DNA of 64,000 nucleotides from Pleomorphomonas sp. JP5. GTDB taxonomy: Bacteria > Pseudomonadota > Alphaproteobacteria > Rhizobiales > Pleomorphomonadaceae. Location of the stretch: NCBI RefSeq assembly GCF_023721815.1, contig NZ_JAMDLI010000008.1, positions 705,944 through 769,943 of the forward strand. The letters run 5' to 3'. The position numbers and the translations under genes were made by a program. This document shows positions 52,622 to 61,036 of the stretch, one piece after another (the first letter of the stretch is position 1; the number at the start of each line of letters is the position of its first letter). Below the pieces are notes generated by a model. That model did not search any database and was not told the DNA's origin. It worked only from the letters and a program-made list of their open reading frames with translations.

Positions 52622-53614
52622 TCAGTCTCTGCCTGCTCGCTTGCGCTGGTAACTGTCGACACCGACGGCGACGAGGATGACGACGCCGGTGATCGCGGGT
52701 TGCCAGTAAGGAGAAATGCCCGTGAGATTGAGGATGTTGGCGATGATGCCGAGCAGAAACGTCCCCAGCACCACGCGCCCCACGCTCCCAACGCCCCCGC
52801 TCAGCGGAACGCCCCCGACGACGACGGCGGCGATGGCCGAGAGCGGCCAGTCGGTGGCGCTCGCCGGCTGGCCGATGCCAGTGGTGCCGAGTAGCACCAC
52901 GCCGGCCAACCCGGCATAAAGGCCGCCGAGGCCATAGGTCACGAGGGTGACGCGGTCGACGTTGACCCCGGCGAGGCGCGCGGCATCCTTGTTGCCGCCG
53001 ACCATGAAAACGTAGTGACCGAAGGTGGTGAACCGCAGCAGCGCCCAGGTCGCCAGCGCAATCGCGGCGAAGATCAGCGTCGGGATCGGCAGGAAGGCGA
53101 TCTTGCCGAGACCGATGGTCGTGAAGGACTCCGGCACACCATAAATCGGTTCCGCCGAGGTGGCGATGAATAGGAGGCCGGTGACCAGCACCTCGACGCC
53201 AAGCGTCGCGACGAAGGGCGTGATGCCCACCTTGGCAATGCAGAAGCCGTTGAGAAGGCCGACCGCCAGCCCGAGCGCCAGCGCCGCGACGATGCCGAGC
53301 GGAATGGACACCCCGGCGACGAGGGCGGCGGCGGCCACCGACGACATGGCTCCGACCGCCCCGACCGACAGGTCGAAACCGCCAAGGATGATCATCAGCA
53401 ACATGCCGCAGGAGACGATGCCGATGATCGAGTTGCGCTGGAGAAGATTGGACAGGTTGCCCCACGTCAAGAAGTAGGGAACGAGCAGGGAGGCCAGCAC
53501 AAAGGCCAGGACCAAGATCGCCAGTAGCGCGAACTGCGAATGCCGGACGAGCCGAGTGATACCGATGCGGCGTCGGCGCGCGAGGTCGGAGTTACCGTTC
53601 AGAACCGCGGTCAT
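52622..53614 (-). CDS. CUT2 sugar ABC transporter permease (RbsC type)
   Basis: A 330-residue inner-membrane protein with eight to ten hydrophobic spans and the family's GGFDLSVGAVGAMS and AALALGLAVGLLNGFCIAKV segments. The ATG at 53614 is preferred to an upstream in-frame one because the extension has no family similarity. It is 24 bases upstream of the binding-protein gene. Confidence 0.9.
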   Translation of the reverse strand: MTAVLNGNSDLARRRRIGITRLVRHSQFALLAILVLAFVLASLLVPYFLTWGNLSNLLQRNSIIGIVSCGMLLMIILGGFDLSVGAVGAMSSVAAAALVAGVSIPLGIVAALALGLAVGLLNGFCIAKVGITPFVATLGVEVLVTGLLFIATSAEPIYGVPESFTTIGLGKIAFLPIPTLIFAAIALATWALLRFTTFGHYVFMVGGNKDAARLAGVNVDRVTLVTYGLGGLYAGLAGVVLLGTTGIGQPASATDWPLSAIAAVVVGGVPLSGGVGSVGRVVLGTFLLGIIANILNLTGISPYWQPAITGVVILVAVGVDSYQRKRAGRD

Positions 53615-53706
53615 CTTGTTTGTTTCCGTGAGAATGTGTGAGCCTGCGTTCGCTAGGTCCCGCGGCGAGCCCCTGTCGGGCCCGCCACGGCCAGACAGAC
53701 GGTCCC

Positions 53707-55005
53707 TCACTTCAGGTAGCCGAGGTGCGCCTTCTGAAGTGAGATCATGGTGTCGAGCAGATCGGCGGCGGCCTTGGCGTCGTGGCAGACCGGATCGACC
53801 AGGATTGCCTGCAACGCCGCCTCCTTGGACCCGCGCAGCACCGCCTCGGTGGTCATGTCGTTGACCGGCACCTGCGTCATCAGCAACGCCGCGAAGGCCT
53901 TCGGATAGGGATCGAGCCGGACGCCGTGGATGCCCTTGCCATCGATGATGCCCGGCACCTCGACCATCTGGTTGGCCGGCAGGTAATCGATGAGGCCGTC
54001 GTTCGGCACGTTGACCGCCAGCTCGCCATGATGGCTGTCGTTGAGGATGCCCTCGATGATCGGCACCACGCGCCAATACTCTTCCGGTGGCGTCCCATCG
54101 GCGATGCGGCGCAGCGCCTCGTCATGGTTGGAGCGCATGGTCGCCTTGTAGCTCGAATAGAACTCCAGGATACCCCGGTGATCGACGACGCTGGCCGCCC
54201 AAGGGATGTACTCGCCGAAGTGGCTATCGGTGGTGATCGGCAGATGTCCGAACCGCTTCAGGATTTCCTGGAACAGGGCGCGTTCGCCAATATAGCCGAA
54301 CACCGCCGGCGCCTTGGCAAAATAGGCTGGAGCCTTGGCGCGGATGTCGGGATAGGCGTCCTTGCCGCTGTCCTTGTAGGTCGCCTCTACCAGAACGCTG
54401 AAGTGATTGAAGCCACCAGCCTTGATGTCGAGATTTTCAACAGGGGTGTTCAGCAACAGCGGCAGATGCTCGATGAGCGAGGCGACCTCGTGGCAGATGC
54501 CGACATATTTCAGATGCGGGAACTTGGTGTGGACCGCCTGGGAGATGCGCACCATCGGGTTGCTGAGGTTGAAGACGAATGCGTCAGGGCAGACGGCGGA
54601 GATCCGCTCGCAAATGCCAAGGATCGGCGGAATGATACGCAGGGCATGGAACAGGCCGCCCGGCCCGCCATTCTCCCCGTAGACCTGGCGGAAGCCGTAT
54701 TGCATCGGCACTTTCCAATCCTCTTCCCAGAGGGTATGGCGATCGCCGACCTCGATGGAGATCATGCAAAAGTTGGCCGACTTGAGTGCATCGTCGAGCG
54801 AGGTCGTCGCCTCGATCTTGTAGGGCAGCCCCTTGTCGCGAACGTAGCGGCTGGCGACGCCCTCGACGAAGGCGAGCGCCTCGGGGTTGATGTCGTTGAG
54901 AACGATCGTGGCCCCCTCCAGCGACTTGCAGCGCAGGATGTCGCCGACGGTTCCCAGACCGAACATGGCACTGCCGGCGCCGATCAGAACGATTCTTGTG
55001 CTCAT
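53707..55005 (-). CDS. GH4 glycosidase (alpha-glucosidase-like)
   Basis: A 432-residue NAD- and metal-dependent glycosidase. The N-terminal Rossmann motif is VLIGAGSAMFGLGTVGD, followed by NLSNPM and the GH4 active-site motif CHEV (residues in GICHEVASL). The CH motif rather than CN or CD places it among GH4 enzymes acting on unphosphorylated sugars. CHEV is usual for alpha-glucosidases, but alpha-galactosidase or galacturonidase activity cannot be excluded. It is cotranscribed with a CUT2 importer and an aldose epimerase. Confidence 0.85.
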   Translation of the reverse strand: MSTRIVLIGAGSAMFGLGTVGDILRCKSLEGATIVLNDINPEALAFVEGVASRYVRDKGLPYKIEATTSLDDALKSANFCMISIEVGDRHTLWEEDWKVPMQYGFRQVYGENGGPGGLFHALRIIPPILGICERISAVCPDAFVFNLSNPMVRISQAVHTKFPHLKYVGICHEVASLIEHLPLLLNTPVENLDIKAGGFNHFSVLVEATYKDSGKDAYPDIRAKAPAYFAKAPAVFGYIGERALFQEILKRFGHLPITTDSHFGEYIPWAASVVDHRGILEFYSSYKATMRSNHDEALRRIADGTPPEEYWRVVPIIEGILNDSHHGELAVNVPNDGLIDYLPANQMVEVPGIIDGKGIHGVRLDPYPKAFAALLMTQVPVNDMTTEAVLRGSKEAALQAILVDPVCHDAKAAADLLDTMISLQKAHLGYLK

Positions 55006-55096
55006 GACGAGCCTCCTTGGTTGGAACTTGAAAATGAGGGCCCCGTCGGCCGCACCGATGGCGCGTCCGCGAAAGCTTTGAAACAGTGAACCTTGG

Positions 55097-56113
55097 CTAC
55101 CGACCGAAGCGGTATTCGGTGTGGTGGGTGTAGACCTCTCCCGGCCGCAGCACGGAGTTGGGGAAGTGCGGTCTGTTGATTGAATCCGGGAATACTTGCG
55201 GTTCGAGACAGAAGCCGGAGCGCGCCGTCAGGCGCTCGCCGTCAAGCCCGGGCGCCGACACGTCCAGCGTCTCCGCGTCGAACACCTGCAAACCTGGCTG
55301 ATCGGTCCAGACCTCCATCGCGACGTCACCGCTCGATGATGTCGCGCGCGCCGCTCGTGCCAGAACACCGTGTGAGCGCAGCACGACATTGCCGTCGTAA
55401 TGGAACGGCTGGCCATCCCTCTCGAACAGGAAGGGCCGTTCCGTGCGGAAATCCCAGGGCGTCCTCTCGACGGAGCGGATCTCCCCGGTTGGGATCAGGT
55501 CTGCATCCGTGGGCGTGAAGAAATCGGAGTCGAGCGCGAGGCGCTGATGGAGGACGTCGCCACGGCCGTCGAGATTGAAGTAGGCGTGATTGGTGAGGTT
55601 GATCGGCGTCGCCTTGTCGGTCGTGGCCGAGTAGACGATCTGGAGCGTTGCCGGCTCCAGTAGGCGATAGGTGACGGTGGTCGTCAGCCGTCCAGGGAAG
55701 CCGTCCTCTCCATCCTCAGCAACAACCGCCAATGTAACCGATCGGCTATCGACATCGACGACCGTCCAGTTGCGAGCGCCGAAACCGTAGTCGCCACTGT
55801 GGAGTGTGTGCCGATCTTCCTGGTTGCGCGGCAAGCCGTATGACCGTCCGTCGAGTTCGAAGCGACCGCCCGCGATGCGGTTGGCCACCCGCCCCGGCAC
55901 CGCGCCGAGGTGCCAATGCTTGTTGTCGATGTAAGCCTCGAGCGTCGTGAAGCCGAGGAGAACTCGTCGCAAGCCTTCCGGCGCGGGAACCTTGAGGTCG
56001 CGAAGGATGGCCCCGAAGGTGATCACCTTCATCTCGGTCCCGGCTTCGGTTCGCAGCGTCAGCTCGTGAACCTCCTCCCCCTTGAACCGGCCGAACGAAA
56101 CGAGTTCCTTCAT
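55097..56113 (-). CDS. Aldose 1-epimerase (GalM family)
   Basis: A 338-residue mutarotase. The catalytic and substrate-binding motifs are visible: GRVANRIAGGRF, LHSGDYGFG and NLTNHAYFNL. The ATG at 56113 gives the usual length; an upstream start at 56212 lacks support. As first gene of the importer operon it would interconvert anomers of the imported sugar released by the GH4 enzyme. Confidence 0.9.
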   Translation of the reverse strand: MKELVSFGRFKGEEVHELTLRTEAGTEMKVITFGAILRDLKVPAPEGLRRVLLGFTTLEAYIDNKHWHLGAVPGRVANRIAGGRFELDGRSYGLPRNQEDRHTLHSGDYGFGARNWTVVDVDSRSVTLAVVAEDGEDGFPGRLTTTVTYRLLEPATLQIVYSATTDKATPINLTNHAYFNLDGRGDVLHQRLALDSDFFTPTDADLIPTGEIRSVERTPWDFRTERPFLFERDGQPFHYDGNVVLRSHGVLARAARATSSSGDVAMEVWTDQPGLQVFDAETLDVSAPGLDGERLTARSGFCLEPQVFPDSINRPHFPNSVLRPGEVYTHHTEYRFGR

Positions 56114-56583
56114 GACTTCTCCTCGCAATCTACGTGCGGGACTACGTCTGACCAAGGCATCCACCGACAGGACTGAGATGTTCGCTCGGACGAGCGAATA
56201 CTCCCGTAACAACCGCCCTTGGCGGCCGAGTGCCGGTCCTGCAAGGGAACTTGTCTAGGCTATCTCACCCTGACGCAACTTGGCGTAGTGCTACGGTTAA
56301 ATACCGAAGCCTCCTCCCACACCTCGTTTCCTGTTGCCGCAACCGATATACCGGTATACTGATCGCGTCAAGAAAGCTGGCGACCTGTTAGGTATTTGCG
56401 CAGATGCCTGCATCGATCGGAGTTGGTGGAAACGAGGTGGGGGCTATGAGATCACATAGGAGAGAAGCCGGAGTTGAGGGCGCAGCTCTCCTGCGCCGCT
56501 CAATGACCGCCGGGGTCATATCGACGGATCGATACGATCTCACTAAGTTGGCACTCGAAAACCGATCTCAGGAAACCTGAAAG
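56114..56583. other. Structured 470-base intergenic region between galM-like and gntR genes
   Basis: No coding region was found. The region holds a perfect 12-base inverted repeat (CACCTCGTTTCC at 56320-56331 and GGAAACGAGGTG at 56428-56439, 96 bases apart), a 12-base palindrome TATACCGGTATA inside it (56347-56358), and two small hairpins (56479-56497 and 56504-56518) in the gntR leader. It must hold both divergent promoters and possibly a regulatory RNA. Confidence 0.5.
56347..56358. promoter_or_regulatory. TATACCGGTATA palindrome, possible GntR operator
   Basis: A perfect 12-base palindrome in the gap between the divergent galM-like operon and gntR gene. The ATACCGGTAT core resembles sites of FCD-type GntR regulators, which often bind T-N-GT-N-AC-N-A patterns. 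Binding is inferred. Confidence 0.45.
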
Positions 56584-57357
56584 ATGCGTGCGCCCTCTTC
56601 TCTGCAAGCTCTTGCCGCGACCGGCTCGGAAGGTTCGAGATTCGGCTTCTCATCGGATCTGCTCGACAACGGTCGCCCCAAGGCCGGGCAGATCTACGAA
56701 CTGATCCGGGAAGCAATCATTTCCATGAAGCTGCTTCCCGGGGCGCCGATCCCCGAGAAGGAAATCTGCGAAGCGCTCGGCACATCGCGAACCCCACTGC
56801 GCGAGGCCATCATTCAACTCGCCGCCGAAAACCTCGTCGTGGTCAGGCCGAGTGGCGGCACCTTCGTCAATCTCATTGTGGTGCACGAGGTGCTCGATGG
56901 TCAGGTCACGCGCGACACTCTGGAAAAGCGCCTCGTCCGTCTGGCGGCCCGACGCTTCACCTCAGCCGCTTCCAGCCAGTTCGAGATCTCGCTGTTCCAG
57001 CAGAAGAAAGCAGCAGAAAGAAGGGACATCGACGAGTTCTTCGCCCTCGACAACGGTTTTCACAAGATGATCTGTGACTGCTCGGGCTTTCCGAGTGCCT
57101 GGCGCACACTCCATAGCGCGACCGGCCAGCTGGATCGTATTCGCCGTTATGCTCTTCCCAAGGGCGATCACTTCGTGGATAGCCTCAAGGAACACACCGA
57201 GATCTTCCATCACCTGCAAAACCGTGACGAGGACGCGGCCGTCACGGCCTTTCAGGTGCATATCGACAGCCTCTTTCACGAAGTTGACCTGATTAGCCAA
57301 CTCGACCCAGACATGGTGTCCGCTGCGTCGCATGTTACGATCGCCGACATCAGATAG
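56584..57357 (+). CDS. GntR-family (FCD) transcriptional regulator
   Basis: A 257-residue regulator. The winged helix at about residues 30-95 has KAGQIYELIREAIISMKLLPG, EKEICEALGTSRTPLREAI and RPSGGTFV; the C-terminal FCD effector domain has HKMICDCSG and EHTEIFHHLQNRD. It is divergent from the sugar operon (50071-56113) and is its likely regulator, although its gene is also convergent with the sulfur operon at 57422. Confidence 0.88.
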   Translation: MRAPSSLQALAATGSEGSRFGFSSDLLDNGRPKAGQIYELIREAIISMKLLPGAPIPEKEICEALGTSRTPLREAIIQLAAENLVVVRPSGGTFVNLIVVHEVLDGQVTRDTLEKRLVRLAARRFTSAASSQFEISLFQQKKAAERRDIDEFFALDNGFHKMICDCSGFPSAWRTLHSATGQLDRIRRYALPKGDHFVDSLKEHTEIFHHLQNRDEDAAVTAFQVHIDSLFHEVDLISQLDPDMVSAASHVTIADIR

Positions 57358-57421
57358 CCCCACCAAGTTCTCTCCGACCAACCCGCTCACGCTTACAGGG
57401 ACTATCGCCGCATCGGTCCGC

Positions 57422-58207
57422 TCATCCCGGCGCGAAGAGCGCCCCACCTGCCCGGTAGATGACGTAAGCGGCGACGATGAAGACGACGGCGGCGAAAACG
57501 CGGTTGAGGGCGTCCTTGTTGGCTGACAAGCGGCTCGCAAGGCTGAGGCCGACAAGGCCTCCCCCGAGACCGCCGGCCAGGAACTCGGCGGCGACGCCCC
57601 AGTCGATGAGACCGGAAACCGCATAGTTGGCAGCCGTCGTCAATCCAAAGACTCCGACGGCCATCAGCGAGGTGCCAACAGCGTTGATGGTGGCCATGCC
57701 GGTGGCAAGGATCAGGGCCGGCACGATGAGGAAGCCGCCACCGATACCGAAGAAGCCGGAGGCGGCGCCTGTCAGCACGGCCATGGCGGCGGCGCGGTAG
57801 CAGCTTCCTCGGGTGATCGGCGGCCGCTCTCCTGGCATGAGCTTGCGCGGCCGCAGCATGGAGGCGCCGACGGCGACCATGGCGAGGCCAAACAGGAACA
57901 GAAGCGCATCGCCGTCGATCAGCTTGCCGAGCGTTGATCCGAGGAAGGCGCCGACCATGCCGAAGGCCGAGAAGACGAAGGCGCAGCGCCAGAGCACGTG
58001 GCCCTTGCGCGCATGTCCAGCGAGATTGGCAAAAGCGTTGAGCGAGACGGCCAAAGCGCCGGTGCCAAGCGCAACGTGCGGCGAGGCGACGCCAACGAAA
58101 TAGAGCAACAGGGGCGTTGCCAGCACCGATCCGCCCCCGCCGATCAGGCCGAGGACGAAGCCGGACAGGGCGCCGGACAACACGGCGGCAAAGGCTTCAA
58201 ACAGCAC
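57422..58207 (-). CDS. TauE/SafE-family sulfite exporter
   Basis: A 261-residue membrane protein with about eight spans and the family's GLIGGGGSVLATPLL and GGGFLIVPALIL glycine motifs. TauE/SafE proteins export sulfite or sulfoacetate anions. It is the last of three genes with an ETHE1-like persulfide dioxygenase and a peroxiredoxin, so sulfite export after persulfide oxidation is the likely job. Confidence 0.88.
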   Translation of the reverse strand: MLFEAFAAVLSGALSGFVLGLIGGGGSVLATPLLLYFVGVASPHVALGTGALAVSLNAFANLAGHARKGHVLWRCAFVFSAFGMVGAFLGSTLGKLIDGDALLFLFGLAMVAVGASMLRPRKLMPGERPPITRGSCYRAAAMAVLTGAASGFFGIGGGFLIVPALILATGMATINAVGTSLMAVGVFGLTTAANYAVSGLIDWGVAAEFLAGGLGGGLVGLSLASRLSANKDALNRVFAAVVFIVAAYVIYRAGGALFAPG

Positions 58208-58259
58208 GTCGGTTACTCCCTCGGTCGCATTGGCGCATCCCCGCCCCGAAGCACCTTTT

Positions 58260-58285
58260 CCGAGCCGACGTTTCCGCCGGCTCGG
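58260..58285 (-). promoter_or_regulatory. Hairpin between peroxiredoxin and TauE genes
   Basis: CCGAGCCG and CGGCTCGG form a perfect 8-base stem with a 10-base loop, 26 bases after the peroxiredoxin stop. No T-run follows in the direction of transcription, so it more likely tunes mRNA stability than ends transcription. Confidence 0.4.
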
Positions 58286-58311
58286 TCGTCGCTTCAGGAA
58301 AGGCGCGGCCG

Positions 58312-59043
58312 TCAGGCCAGCGTCTTCTTCGAGAAGTACCAGTCGGTGGTTTCGAGGCCGGCGGCGAGGCGGGCCTTGACGTCATCGACGGTGACCGGCG
58401 CGCCAACCAATACCTTGTCGCCCGGCTGCCAGCCTTCGGGGGTGGCGACGCCGTTCTTGAGGCTTGTCTGCAATCCCTTGACGAGGCGCATGATCTCGGC
58501 CACCGACCGACCATTGGTCATCGGGTAGTATACCATGGCGCGGAGGATGCCTTCGGGATCGATGATGAAGGTGGCCCGCACGGCCGACGTGTCGCCGGCG
58601 CCCGGATGGATCATGCCGTAGGCCATGGCAACGTCCATCTTCAGATCCTCGATGATCGGGAAGGGAATGGCGACGCCGAACTTCTCCTCGATGTTCCGAA
58701 CCCAGGCGATGTGCGAGAAGATGCTGTCGATGGACAGGCCGAGCAGCTCGGTATCGATCGACTTGAACTCATCGGCGGCCTTGGCGAAAGCCATGAACTC
58801 GGTGGTGCAGACCGGCGTGAAGTCGGCCGGATGGGAAAACAGCACCAGCCACTTGCCCTTGTAGTCGGCGAGAGAGCGAGGGCCGAAGGTGGTCTTGGCC
58901 GAGAAGGCGGGCGCCGGCTCGTTGATGCGCGGCAAGCTGACGACCGGGGCGGTCGCCGCCGGAGCTACGGGAGCGGCCGCAGGGGCGGCGGCGACAACGG
59001 CCGGCGCGGCGACGGCCTTGGGGGCGGAATCGGTGCAGCTCAT
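58312..59043 (-). CDS. 1-Cys peroxiredoxin (Prx6-like) with low-complexity N-terminus
   Basis: A 243-residue peroxide-reducing enzyme of the AhpC/TSA superfamily. The active cysteine is in PVCTTE (near residue 79), with the invariant threonine and glutamate. The fold core starts near residue 41. The first ~38 residues are an alanine/proline-rich extension that ordinary Prx6 proteins (about 215-220 residues) lack; it does not look like a signal peptide. Its neighbours suggest protection against persulfide or peroxide stress. Confidence 0.85.
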   Translation of the reverse strand: MSCTDSAPKAVAAPAVVAAAPAAAPVAPAATAPVVSLPRINEPAPAFSAKTTFGPRSLADYKGKWLVLFSHPADFTPVCTTEFMAFAKAADEFKSIDTELLGLSIDSIFSHIAWVRNIEEKFGVAIPFPIIEDLKMDVAMAYGMIHPGAGDTSAVRATFIIDPEGILRAMVYYPMTNGRSVAEIMRLVKGLQTSLKNGVATPEGWQPGDKVLVGAPVTVDDVKARLAAGLETTDWYFSKKTLA

Positions 59044-59083
59044 AATGTTTCCTTTCGGTTGGGGTTGATTGGTGGTTAGGATC

Positions 59084-59968
59084 TCAAAGGCCGTCGAGCG
59101 GCACCTTGAGGAAGCGCTTGCCAGCGGCGTCCGGCTCGGGCAGACGGCCTGCCTTCATGTTGACCTGCAGCGAGGGCAGGATCAGCCGAGGCATGGAGAG
59201 CGTCGCATCCCTGGCGGTGCGCTTGTCGACGAACTCCTGTTCGCCGATTCCGTCACCGACGTGGATGTTGCGGGCGCGCTCCTCGGCCACCGTCGTTTCC
59301 CAGGCCATGCCGCGCGTCTCTGTGCCGTAGTCGTGGCACATGAAGAGACGTGTCTCGGCCGGCAGTTCGAGGATGCGGCGCGCCGAGCGGTAAAGGGCGC
59401 TCGCGTCGCCACCGGGGAAGTCGGCGCGAGCCGTTCCGGCGTCGGGCATGAACAGCGTGTCGCCAACGAAGGCGGCATCGCCGATCACATGCGTCATGCA
59501 GGCCGGCGTATGACCGGGCGTCGACAAGGCGACGGCCTCGATGTTGCCGATGCGGTAGCGATCGCCATCCTGGAACAGTCGGTCGAACTGACTGCCATCG
59601 CGGGCAAACTCGGTGCCCTCGTTGAACACCTTGCCGAAGGTGTCCTGCACGACGGTAATCCCGTCGCCGATGCCGATCTTGCCGCCGACACGGGCTTGAA
59701 TGTACGGGGCAGCGGAGAGGTGATCGGCGTGGACATGCGTTTCGATCAACCATTCCACCGTAAGCCCCCGTTGTTCGACGAAGGCGATGATGGCGTCGGC
59801 TGACCGGTAGGACAGGCGACCGGCGGCGTAGTCGATGTCGAGGACGCTGTCGACGATCGCCGCCTTGCCGGTCTCCGGATCGCTGACGACATAGCTGATG
59901 GTGTTTGTTTCGGATTCGGGAAAGGCCTTGACCTCGGGCTTGCCGCCCCGCTCTCGGGTGATGTCCAT
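59084..59968 (-). CDS. Metallo-beta-lactamase-fold persulfide dioxygenase-like protein
   Basis: A 294-residue metallo-beta-lactamase-fold protein. The HVHADHLS motif and downstream GHTPAC and VGDTLFMPD segments are characteristic of ETHE1/Blh-like proteins, which oxidise glutathione persulfide to sulfite. No fused rhodanese domain is present. A start at 59983 is possible, but 59968 is nearer to a GAGAG sequence and the family N-terminus. It is divergent from the OxyR-like regulator and first in an operon with a peroxiredoxin and a sulfite exporter. Confidence 0.85.
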   Translation of the reverse strand: MDITRERGGKPEVKAFPESETNTISYVVSDPETGKAAIVDSVLDIDYAAGRLSYRSADAIIAFVEQRGLTVEWLIETHVHADHLSAAPYIQARVGGKIGIGDGITVVQDTFGKVFNEGTEFARDGSQFDRLFQDGDRYRIGNIEAVALSTPGHTPACMTHVIGDAAFVGDTLFMPDAGTARADFPGGDASALYRSARRILELPAETRLFMCHDYGTETRGMAWETTVAEERARNIHVGDGIGEQEFVDKRTARDATLSMPRLILPSLQVNMKAGRLPEPDAAGKRFLKVPLDGL

Positions 59969-60066
59969 GGCTCTCGACCCCATGCGTCGTGCGTTGTCTG
60001 TTGCTACTTACATAAGAACATTCTAAATCACTTGGAAACGAATAATTCTTGTCACAATGATCGAGG
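59969..60066. promoter_or_regulatory. Divergent promoter region of persulfide operon and OxyR-like gene
   Basis: Ninety-eight AT-rich bases hold both promoters. AAGAA and TTCTT flank the central part (about 60013 to 60053), but I cannot identify a precise OxyR-like binding site. Confidence 0.4.
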
Positions 60067-61011
60067 ATGACGATCACGATGAGGGCCTACCCCAACCTCC
60101 GGCATCTCGCCTATCTCGTCGCCCTGGCCGAACACCGTCATTTCGGAAAGGCGGCGGAAGCGTCGTCGGTCACCCAATCGACGCTCAGCGCCGGCATCCG
60201 CGAGCTCGAAACGGCTCTGGGCGTTCAGGTCGCCGAACGCACCAAACGCTCGGTCATCCTGACGAGGATCGGCCACGTTCTGGCGGAGAAAGCCGCGGCG
60301 TTGCTGCGTTCGGCCGACGACATGCTGGACATCGCAGCCGAGGCGACCGCCCCCTACTCGGGCACCATTTCCCTCGGCACGATCCCGACGATAGGGCCCT
60401 ACCTCCTGCCGAGGATCATTCCGGCATTGCGCGGACGCTTTCCCGAGCTCCGCTTTGCGTTGCGGGAGGACAAGACCGGGGACCTGCTCGACAGGCTTGC
60501 CCGTGGCTGGCTCGACCTCGTGCTGATCGCCTTTCCCTATGAGACGGACGGGCTTGAGACCATGATGCTGTTCGAGGACGCTTACCGCTTCGCCTGTGCC
60601 GCGGACCACCCTTTCGCAGGTGTCGAAAGCGTCGCGATGGAGCAGCTCGGCGGCGAACCGCTGATGCTGCTCGAAAAGGATCACTGTTTGCACAGCCATG
60701 CATTGCCGCTGTTGCAAGGCGCTCCCGGCATCGCCGAGACGACCTTCTCCGCCACCAGCCTGCCGACTCTGGTCGCCATGGTGGCGGAAGGCATGGGGGC
60801 GACGCTGTTGCCGGATCTCGCGATCAACGCCGGCATCGCAGGCGGTGGCGAGATCGCCATCCGGCCGATTTCGGGCGAGGCGAACGTACGCCGCATCGGC
60901 TTTGCCTGGCGCCGCCAGTCGGGCCGGGCGGACACCTTCCGGGAGATCGGCGACTTCCTCAAGGGATGGGCCAAGGCCGAGGTTGTCCCTTGGGACGAAA
61001 GCCATCGATGA
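60067..61011 (+). CDS. OxyR-like LysR-family regulator with a single redox cysteine
   Basis: A 314-residue LysR-type regulator with the N-terminal winged helix (HFGKAAEASSVTQSTLSAGI) and an OxyR-like effector domain. The redox region reads LLEKDHCLHSHALPLL: the cysteine equivalent to OxyR C199 is at residue 207, but the position of C208 is leucine, so the normal disulfide cannot form. An ATG at 60079 is a possible alternative start. It is divergent from a persulfide-oxidation operon, pointing to a sulfane-sulfur or peroxide sensor that works by modification of one cysteine. Confidence 0.85.
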   Translation: MTITMRAYPNLRHLAYLVALAEHRHFGKAAEASSVTQSTLSAGIRELETALGVQVAERTKRSVILTRIGHVLAEKAAALLRSADDMLDIAAEATAPYSGTISLGTIPTIGPYLLPRIIPALRGRFPELRFALREDKTGDLLDRLARGWLDLVLIAFPYETDGLETMMLFEDAYRFACAADHPFAGVESVAMEQLGGEPLMLLEKDHCLHSHALPLLQGAPGIAETTFSATSLPTLVAMVAEGMGATLLPDLAINAGIAGGGEIAIRPISGEANVRRIGFAWRRQSGRADTFREIGDFLKGWAKAEVVPWDESHR

Positions 61012-61036
61012 TGGCGGCTCTCGGGCGATCATTCCC

